Below, piece after piece: positions 4,985-9,080 of a stretch of DNA of 9,080 nt. This stretch comes from Planctomycetaceae bacterium (GTDB lineage Bacteria > Planctomycetota > Phycisphaerae > SM23-33), in assembly GCA_021371965.1 (NCBI GenBank), contig JAJFVE010000017.1, positions 1 through 9,080 on the forward strand, given 5' to 3'. The notes beneath the pieces are model-generated. The model was not told the origin of the DNA. It did not search any database and saw only the letters and a program-made list of their open reading frames with translations. How positions within the stretch are numbered: position 1 is the stretch's first letter; every line of letters begins with the position of its first letter. The position numbers and the translations under genes are program-made.

Positions 4985-6127
4985 TCAGTCAAACGCCCGC
5001 ATGATGGCCTCGGCGTCCCAGTTGAGCATTTCCTGAAGCGTTTTCTGCTGGGGTTGGACGATCCGGCCGGGCGGCGTCGCGGGCCACTGCAGCTTGTCTT
5101 TGCCGGCGCGGTTGTCGAAGGGCAGCAGTGCAGCGTTGCCCGCCAGTGACGCGGCGGCGATTTTGACGCCAATGCCGCTTTCAAAATTGTTGCTGACGGC
5201 ATACACCACGGCCGCGTCGGCGAGATCCAGCGCCGTCAGGCGTGAAGCCTCGGCGTCGCCCGTGAAGACGCAATTGCGCACGATCAGCGGGCAGGGGGCC
5301 GCCGGTTGGGTCGTGGCGGCCTGTCCGGCAGAGTCCGGCGCCGTGGCGGCCTGACCCAAAGGGGCGGGCAGCCACGATCGTTGAGCGCGGCCGGCGTGGA
5401 GCATGTATCCGCCTTCTTTGGGCACGTCGAGTGCCCGCAACGTGGTCAGAGTGATGACGCCGCCGCCGGCGCTGGCCAGGTCGTGCTGGCCTTCGATGGT
5501 GCTCAGCGTGATGAAGACCCGCCCGGGCCCTTCGGCCACCAGGGCGTCGCGATTGCCCTTGATCTCGACGTTCTGCACGATGATGCGGTCGCCGGCGAGC
5601 TTCAGGGCCGTCTCGTGTCGCGTGCCCTCGGGGCGAGCGGCGTTCCAGAGGCGGATGTTGCGGATGAGGATATCGCGGCCGCGGACGGTCAGCGGGATCT
5701 CGCCATGCGGCGGGCCGTCCTCGTTGGCGAGTTTGCTCCGCATGAGGACCGTGCCGGCGCGGTTGTGGCCGGTCAGGATGATTCGGGCCTTGTCGGGCCC
5801 GATGACGACAGTCTCGTCGTAGATGCCCGGCAGAACGAGGATCTGCGTCCAGCCCTCGATCTTGGGGTCGGCGGCGTTGACGGCGGCCTGGATCGTGCGG
5901 AACTCGGTGCGGTGGGCGCCGTTGGACACGTACAGCACGCGCCCGACCTGCAGCGGATTGGCCAGCGGTTGACGCTCGGGTCCGCACCCGGCGGCGACGA
6001 CCGATATCAGCAGCAACATGATTGCACGGGCTGCCATGGTGGGAAGGCTTCGCAGAAGCCCGCCAGCCACGATCTCTGATGACGGGCGAGTCGTCGTGGA
6101 TATCTGGCCCAATCGTTCATCCGCCAT
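4985..6127 (-). CDS. Pectinesterase-like right-handed beta-helix lipoprotein
   Basis: 380 aa from the 6127 ATG, which has GGAG 7 nt upstream. A second start at 6037 (350 aa) would give a standard lipoprotein signal peptide: MAARAIMLLL, then VVAAGC with the lipid-bearing Cys at residue 48 of the long form. That start has no visible Shine-Dalgarno sequence. After the Cys, LYVSNGAHRTEFRTIQAAVNA (65-85) and ILVLPGIYDETVVI (96-109) match the first rungs of pectin methylesterases. IKGNRDALVAEGPGRVFI (189-206) and IEGQHDLASAGG (211-222) align by eye with the family's QDTLY...RQFY and GTVDFIFG blocks. Both catalytic-type Asp positions (194 and 216) are kept, but the oxyanion Gln before the first is Arg193, and the LGRPW block is only faintly echoed (GRAQRSW, 246-252). 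An Ala/Pro/Thr-rich insert (about 255-279) interrupts the helix. It is probably an outer-membrane or periplasmic carbohydrate-related protein; activity is uncertain. Confidence 0.8.
   Translation of the reverse strand: MADERLGQISTTTRPSSEIVAGGLLRSLPTMAARAIMLLLISVVAAGCGPERQPLANPLQVGRVLYVSNGAHRTEFRTIQAAVNAADPKIEGWTQILVLPGIYDETVVIGPDKARIILTGHNRAGTVLMRSKLANEDGPPHGEIPLTVRGRDILIRNIRLWNAARPEGTRHETALKLAGDRIIVQNVEIKGNRDALVAEGPGRVFITLSTIEGQHDLASAGGGVITLTTLRALDVPKEGGYMLHAGRAQRSWLPAPLGQAATAPDSAGQAATTQPAAPCPLIVRNCVFTGDAEASRLTALDLADAAVVYAVSNNFESGIGVKIAAASLAGNAALLPFDNRAGKDKLQWPATPPGRIVQPQQKTLQEMLNWDAEAIMRAFD
6046..6060. repeat. Small hairpin near the alternative start of the beta-helix gene
   Basis: GGCTTC (6046-6051) and GAAGCC (6055-6060) form a 6-bp stem with a GCA loop, 9 nt upstream of the alternative ATG at 6037. 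If translation began at 6037 this stem would lie in the leader and could limit ribosome access. If it begins at 6127 the stem is within the coding region. Confidence 0.35.
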
Positions 6128-6179
6128 GGCGTCACTCCGTTTCTGCAGCAGCCGGGAATAACCGATGCTCGTCCTGACG

Positions 6180-6193
6180 GGCTACTGGCTACT
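6180..6193. repeat. Tandem heptamer GGCTACT, two copies
   Basis: GGCTACT occurs at 6180-6186 and again at 6187-6193, in the spacer upstream of the beta-helix gene. It is the same heptamer family as the arms at 630-643 (GTAGCCG, GTAGCCA) and 662-675 (GGGCTAC twice). The family therefore recurs in two distant intergenic sites of this window. Confidence 0.6.
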
Positions 6194-6285
6194 ATCCATA
6201 GCTACCCAGTATCATGTCGACGCCTCAAAGAATACATCCGCCAGAGACAAAAATGAAGACCGTGTGACATCGTCTTTTCTATTAG

Positions 6286-6501
6286 GGTTTGGTCGACGAG
6301 GCGGCGGATTGGCCCTGGTTGAGCGCGGCCGTGCACACCGGGCGCGTCGCCGGCGGGCTGGCAGCGGGCGAGTGGCTGCATGAGTTGACGGCCGGCTGGG
6401 TCTGCTCGTGGCAGGAGTACCTCCGCGACGACAAAGACGAGCAGGCCTTTGCCCAGGCGCTTCACCGCAACGAGAATACAGGCAGACCGCTGGGGTCGGT
6501 G
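6286..6501 (+). pseudogene. Remnant of the C-terminal part of a REP-associated tyrosine transposase (RAYT, IS200-like)
   Basis: From GGT at 6286 the frame reads GLVDEAADWPWLSAAV, then about 50 residues ending in HRNENTGRPLGS. In intact RAYTs a block like NPVRAGLV...DW(P/R)WSSA is followed after 40-50 residues by R-R-H-x-R-T-G-R-P-L-G-S. Both blocks are recognisable here at the right spacing. In-frame TAG at 6283-6285 sits where the residues before GLV should be, and the catalytic HUH and Tyr regions are absent. After GRPLGS the frame runs directly into the 19-bp repeat at 6502. The open frame continues to 6675, but that part (from VVWCPR on) is not transposase-like. A TTG at 6289 is the only start and has no convincing ribosome-binding site. 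Identification is from memory of family motifs. Confidence 0.65.
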
Positions 6502-6520
6502 GTATGGTGTCCCCGGATTA
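6502..6520 (+). repeat. Left copy of a 19-bp inverted repeat, REP-like
   Basis: GTATGGTGTCCCCGGATTA is the exact reverse complement of 8434-8452, 19 of 19, with no extension of the match on either side. It starts one codon after the last transposase-like residues. Sequences of the type ATTCCGGGGACACCATAC are, as far as I recall, common repeats in genomes carrying this RAYT group. Confidence 0.85.
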
Positions 6521-6522
6521 CA

Positions 6523-6566
6523 GCCCCGTTGGGTGCTGGCACACCTGCGGGGCGGAGGTTAGAATC
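6523..6566 (+). repeat. Left copy of the imperfect direct repeat (core)
   Basis: It reads GCCCCGTTGGGTGCTGGCACA, then a G-rich stretch, ending AGAATC. It matches 8371-8413 with GTGCTGGCACA identical (6533-6543), TTG and GCCCC just upstream also shared, and AGAATC shared at the end. Small gaps fall in the G-rich part. Confidence 0.6.
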
Positions 6567-6667
6567 TGGGCGTGGGAGCGATGGCAAATACTCCAGCAGT
6601 TTCCGCCGGGTTGTGTCTGAATCTCGGCCAGAGGCAACACTAAATCCCTCTATGCGCAGGTTTAGCA

Positions 6668-7084
6668 ATGAATGAAATACTGGCCATAATTATGCGGTAC
6701 TTCAGCTTCTTGTACGAAGAAGAAGGATTTAGATTCGTTGATTCCAGGGTGTATGACTCTGGTTCTGCGTATGTTGTGCTGGCCGGCAAAGGATTGTACA
6801 TACTGTTCAGCGTGCACCACAGCGAATGGGCGATAGATATCTCGAAGGATAAGTATGGTGGAGGTGCAGAAGTATATCCTTTGGAGATGATGCGGGCTTA
6901 CCTGGCAGGCAATACAGACAAACCGACCGGGCCGACATTGGATAAGGCCTTACCTGGCCTTGGTAAATGGTTTCGGAAGAATGTCGAGAGCGTTTGCGAC
7001 GCTTTATCAATTCCCAGACAAGAACAGACAAGAGCAGCGTTTATTCGCATGAGTGAGATAAACAAGAGGGCGATGGGGCTATGA
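6668..7084 (+). CDS. Orphan 138-aa protein, family not recognised
   Basis: Starts at ATG 6668 with AGG 7 nt upstream and ends at TGA 7082-7084. There is no signal peptide and no membrane segment, so it is cytoplasmic. The N-terminal third is a hydrophobic helix (NEILAIIMRYFSFLYEE, 2-18). Then come beta-like stretches (FRFVDSRVYDSGSAYVVLAG, 21-40; LYILFSVHHSEWAIDIS, 43-59), then a mixed and charged C-terminal half with GKWFRKNVESVCDAL (98-112). The pattern of an aromatic strand, VVL, then a strand with W and DI vaguely resembles small immunity-type or accessory proteins; this is only an impression. Hand-counted G+C is about 43-47%, against about 68% in the oxidoreductase gene, which suggests recent acquisition. 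It lies inside the repeat-bounded segment and converges with the lipoprotein gene. Confidence 0.7.
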   Translation: MNEILAIIMRYFSFLYEEEGFRFVDSRVYDSGSAYVVLAGKGLYILFSVHHSEWAIDISKDKYGGGAEVYPLEMMRAYLAGNTDKPTGPTLDKALPGLGKWFRKNVESVCDALSIPRQEQTRAAFIRMSEINKRAMGL

Positions 7085-7104
7085 GAAGTCTCTGTCCGTT
7101 GGCA

Positions 7105-7165
7105 ACTGCCGGCAGTAGCGGCCCAGCCGATTGTAAGGCTCACAAGTCTCCCGAGCAGCGCTGCT
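7105..7165. terminator. Two 12-bp perfect palindromes between convergent genes
   Basis: ACTGCCGGCAGT (7105-7116) and AGCAGCGCTGCT (7154-7165) are each perfect palindromes and lie 20 and 69 bp past the 6668-7084 gene. The 210-bp spacer otherwise shows nothing recognisable. Neither palindrome is followed by a T-run. They may mark transcript ends or be dyad protein-binding sites. Confidence 0.3.
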
Positions 7166-7294
7166 AGATCTGATTGCCACCTAGTGACTCTCGGCCTTGT
7201 GTTTCCCTTCGCCATAGGCACCGGGAAGAATCGCGGCGGCGATGTTGACGCTCGCCCGCACGGGTCCGGGGCAAGCCGTTCGAAGTCGCGGTGG

Positions 7295-8224
7295 CTATGG
7301 TGCCAACTCGACAAGGAGGCGAATTCCGCAGCTTCTTGCTGAATCCCCATCCCGGTCAAAAACTGTTTTGGCACGGATCCAAGACCCACCCCTGATCACA
7401 TTTAGACAACCCCAAATAGGCTTAACAAAAGGGTCTACAGATGCCTTGCCCCCAACATCCAGCAAATCAGTATAGCGATCCTGGCACCATTCCTCCTCCA
7501 CACCCATCATGTCGTGAATGTTCCAGAAGTTGGGGGCATACTTGCCTCCAGGAGAGCGAGAAGCACGTTCGTAATTGAACGTTTGTCCTTCGTCGTTTAC
7601 GCTTGTCCCAACATGTGCCTTCGATCTGTCAATACTTGACCATTGGCCATAGTCGCAGGCGGTTCCTGCGCGACAGGCATATTCCCATTCGGCATCCGTG
7701 GGAAGTCTGGATTTTGCGCCCTTCAACCTGGCTAATTCACTGCAAAAGCCGTCCGCATATTGCCAACTGATTCGAGCCGAATACTCCCCCCAGTCCTTGT
7801 TCTTCTTCCTTTCGTGAAGAAGGGTATCTTTCGCCATCCGGTTCAGCTTGGCTTCCGGGAAGACTTGGAGAAACTGCGTCCATGTTATTTCACGCGTCGA
7901 TATGAAAAAGCCGCGGCTGATCTTAACCAGCCGCGGGGGATTGGTCCGAACCTTCGAGTTGCCCATAGGGAAAGTTCCGGGTGGAACAAAGACCATATCA
8001 AGCTGAACATTATTCCCAAGATCCAACGGCGAAACGATGTTCAGACGACGCTTGGCGGCTTCTTCTTTTTGCAGACTTTGGGCCTGCTCCTTTGAGAGTG
8101 GCCAGTCAGTTGTCAACACCGCTGAACCAGTCTCGGTAGGTCTCGTCTTTGCCCCACCTTTCTCTCCGTCTTGGCAGGAGGCAAGGAAGAGACTTATTGA
8201 AGCCGCCACGATCATCTTGTGCAT
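7295..8224 (-). CDS. Formylglycine-generating-enzyme (SUMF1) fold lipoprotein
   Basis: 309 aa with GGGAG 7 nt upstream of the ATG. A short lipoprotein signal peptide ends FLASC (13-17), with Cys17 as the lipidation site. After a linker (18-70) comes the FGE-sulfatase domain: MVFVPPGTFPMG (77-88), REITWTQFLQVFP (111-123), RLPTDAEWEYACRAGT (173-188), NFWNIHDMMGVEEEWCQDRY (232-251) and VIRGGSW (276-282), in the family order. True sulfatase-activating FGEs have two catalytic cysteines shortly after the GGSW region. Here that stretch has no Cys between Trp282 and Arg297, and it is shortened; the only nearby Cys (299) replaces part of the usual LGFRL ending. I therefore read it as a non-catalytic or differently acting member. 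It is attached to the envelope. G+C (about 48-52% on sampled lines) is lower than in the flanking genes. No sulfatase is in the window. Confidence 0.88.
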   Translation of the reverse strand: MHKMIVAASISLFLASCQDGEKGGAKTRPTETGSAVLTTDWPLSKEQAQSLQKEEAAKRRLNIVSPLDLGNNVQLDMVFVPPGTFPMGNSKVRTNPPRLVKISRGFFISTREITWTQFLQVFPEAKLNRMAKDTLLHERKKNKDWGEYSARISWQYADGFCSELARLKGAKSRLPTDAEWEYACRAGTACDYGQWSSIDRSKAHVGTSVNDEGQTFNYERASRSPGGKYAPNFWNIHDMMGVEEEWCQDRYTDLLDVGGKASVDPFVKPIWGCLNVIRGGSWIRAKTVFDRDGDSARSCGIRLLVELAP

Positions 8225-8370
8225 AATCTAACTCCCACGACCACAGCCTTGCCGGCATGTTCTACCAGTTCAGCCCAATTGCAGATGCTATAAACCACAG
8301 GCGGGACGACATCATTCTATGGACGGTGAGACGACTGGGCAAGTAAGGAGGGCAGAGGTCACTAACCCCC

Positions 8371-8413
8371 GCCCCCATTGCGTGCTGGCACAGTTGCCAG
8401 GGGGGGGAGAATC
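8371..8413 (+). repeat. Right copy of the imperfect direct repeat (core), with an internal hairpin
   Basis: It reads GCCCCCATTGCGTGCTGGCACA, then a G-run and AGAATC, in the same orientation as the copy at 6523-6566. Within it CTGGCA (8385-8390) and TGCCAG (8395-8400) form a 6-bp stem with a CAGT loop. The left copy has lost this stem. Confidence 0.6.
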
Positions 8414-8433
8414 GAGTAATGTGCGATTCAGAA

Positions 8434-8452
8434 TAATCCGGGGACACCATAC
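8434..8452 (-). repeat. Right copy of the 19-bp inverted repeat, REP-like
   Basis: TAATCCGGGGACACCATAC is the exact reverse complement of 6502-6520. It lies 20 nt after the core repeat. See the left copy for context. Confidence 0.85.
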
Positions 8453-8477
8453 ATGTTTTATGGTTGCGGCGGGATCG

Positions 8478-8539
8478 AAAAACAAACCCGCTCCGGGGGC
8501 TTTGCCCCCGGCTAGGCACCTAGCGTCCCGTTGGGACGC
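8478..8539 (-). terminator. Double hairpin with T-rich tail, likely terminator of the PEP-CTERM gene
   Basis: Read on the minus strand, GCGTCCC/GGGACGC (8539-8523, 3-nt loop) is followed by the 8-bp stem CCGGGGGC/GCCCCCGG (8511-8493, AAA loop) and then GTTTGTTTTT within 8487-8478. The last stem plus T-rich tail resembles an intrinsic terminator, although about 6 nt separate stem and T-tract. It lies about 100 bp past the PEP-CTERM stop. Nearer the stop, a weak GCC-GAAA-GGC stem followed by TTTTT (about 8606-8590) is an alternative. I recall both stem sequences as dispersed planctomycete repeats, so a repeat origin is equally possible. Confidence 0.45.
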
Positions 8540-8638
8540 ATCGGACTTGGAGGCTCATACGTTCCCCGGTATTCCCGGAAGAACCAAGAAAAAGCGGCCT
8601 TTCGGCTCGTGGCGTACGTTGCTGTTCTGAACAAGCTC

Positions 8639-9080
8639 TTATCCGCGCTTGCGCCGAAGCAGCGCGGCCAGTCCGCCGGCCGCAAACAGCCCCATCGTCG
8701 CAGGCTCAGGGATAGACCCAATCGTGAGGTAATCCACGCGGTGCCAGTCAGCGCCGTTGCGGTCGCGGCCATCCACGATCAGATAGACCACGTCGCCAGC
8801 CTTGAGGTCGGTAGTGATGTCAAATGTCACGTTCGCGGGACCGGCAGCGTCTCCGAATACCGCGTCAGACAACTGCGTCCAGGTCGTCCCGCTCAACACG
8901 GCCAGATAGTACCAGCCGCCATCTAGAGTGTAGTAACCCGAAGCAACCAAGGCATCCGTCACCGAGCCGGAAATGGCATAGGTTCCAGCAGTGGGGATAG
9001 TGTATCTGACAGCAGGAGCTGTGGCGTATCCGCCAACCGAGGCGGAGGCACACATTACGCCAAGCCCGTTGTTCAGCAGA
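8639..9080 (-). CDS. PEP-CTERM sorting-domain protein, N-terminus beyond the window
   Basis: The frame is open to the window edge, giving 146 visible residues. The ATG at 9055 is probably internal, because the upstream codons (LLNNGLGV) read on as protein and no signal peptide is seen. The C-terminus is a textbook exosortase signal: IPEPAT, then MGLFAAGGLAALL as a membrane stretch, then RRKRG. Before it lies a beta-rich domain with an AISGSVTD strand, GGWYYLAVLSGTTWTQL, VTFDITTDLKAGDVVYLIVDGRD and WHRVDYLTIG. This looks like a jelly-roll or carbohydrate-binding-like domain, but I cannot name the family. The protein should be exported by Sec, processed by an exosortase (none in this window) and end up on the cell surface. 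Downstream hairpins at 8478-8539 probably end the transcript. Confidence 0.85.
   Translation of the reverse strand, partial: LLNNGLGVMCASASVGGYATAPAVRYTIPTAGTYAISGSVTDALVASGYYTLDGGWYYLAVLSGTTWTQLSDAVFGDAAGPANVTFDITTDLKAGDVVYLIVDGRDRNGADWHRVDYLTIGSIPEPATMGLFAAGGLAALLRRKRG

Larger units (their letters stand above)
6502..8452. mobile_element. Putative island bounded by split REPIN-like halves
   Basis: The 1951-bp segment has 19-bp perfect inverted repeats at its tips and, just inside them, an imperfect direct repeat (6523-6566 and 8371-8413). The left half reads 19-mer then core; the right half reads core then inverted 19-mer. Recombining the cores would restore one element of about 100 bp with 19-bp inverted ends. 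Between the cores are an orphan 138-aa gene and a lipoprotein gene with clearly lower G+C than the flanks. No transposase of its own is present. Calling it mobile is inference; independent insertion of two repeats is the alternative. Confidence 0.4.
8225..8638. other. 414-bp gene-free spacer with repeats and hairpins
   Basis: No credible gene is seen. The first 140 bp hold the lipoprotein gene's ribosome-binding site and no clear promoter boxes. Then come the right-hand core repeat, the right 19-mer and two strong hairpins. An eight-G run (8400-8407) lies inside the core. Confidence 0.7.

Noticed and set aside
5306..6079. 257-aa plus-strand frame opposite the beta-helix gene
   Set aside because: Asp/Gly/Val-rich shadow of the minus-strand gene; no recognisable domain.
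6502..6675. Continuation of the transposase frame as a protein ending 8 nt into the 6668 gene
   Set aside because: After the 19-mer the translation loses all transposase likeness and crosses repeat sequence; the overlap with the 6668 start looks accidental.
8319..8630. 103-aa plus-strand frame in the last spacer
   Set aside because: It spans the core repeat, the 19-mer and both terminator hairpins and has no ribosome-binding site or domain.

Overview
The window is GC-rich (hand counts on sample lines give about 65-70% G+C in the core genes). It looks like a chromosomal segment of a planctomycete, probably of the Phycisphaerae type. The evidence is a PEP-CTERM protein ending in IPEPAT, a hydrophobic stretch and RRKRG; a formylglycine-generating-enzyme-fold lipoprotein; a Gfo/Idh/MocA oxidoreductase; a URO-D-family protein; and intergenic repeats (tandem hairpins, heptamer tracts) that I recall as common in such genomes. 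The taxonomic placement is inference from protein style, not from a marker gene.

Layout, left to right. (1) 2-610 (+): 3' part of a uroporphyrinogen-decarboxylase-family gene, cut by the window edge. (2) 665-1942 (-): secreted TPR/coiled-coil protein, convergent with the first gene; a heptamer-based inverted repeat lies at the junction. (3) 2081-2185: four tandem 8-bp hairpins. (4) 2212-3396 (-): orphan bioF (8-amino-7-oxononanoate synthase), possibly leaderless. (5) 3548-4570 (+): Gfo/Idh/MocA oxidoreductase, divergent from bioF, with a good -35 box and ribosome-binding site. (6) 4571-4984: gene-free stretch holding several degenerate repeat relics. (7) 4985-6127 (-): predicted lipoprotein with a pectinesterase-like parallel beta-helix. 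(8) 6286-6501 (+): remnant of the C-terminal part of a REP-associated tyrosine transposase (RAYT). It abuts a 19-bp sequence whose exact inverted copy is at 8434-8452. (9) Between those copies lies an AT-richer segment (about 43-52% G+C on sampled lines) with an unrecognised 138-aa protein (6668-7084, +) and a formylglycine-generating-enzyme-fold lipoprotein (7295-8224, -). (10) 8225-8638: gene-free, with hairpins and a candidate terminator. (11) 8639-9080 (-): C-terminal part of a PEP-CTERM surface protein, cut by the window edge.

The genes do not form one operon: strands alternate and most genes have their own intergenic space. The common theme is envelope or secreted proteins (TPR protein, two lipoproteins, PEP-CTERM protein) beside metabolic enzymes of broad families. 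The part most worth a second look is 6286-8452. A transposase relic sits next to what looks like a REP/REPIN-type element split by about 1.8 kb of compositionally foreign DNA. The two halves carry inverted 19-bp ends on the outside and an imperfect direct repeat of about 44 bp on the inside. I did not find a convincing new multi-gene system; this island and the small orphan protein are the best candidates for something undescribed.
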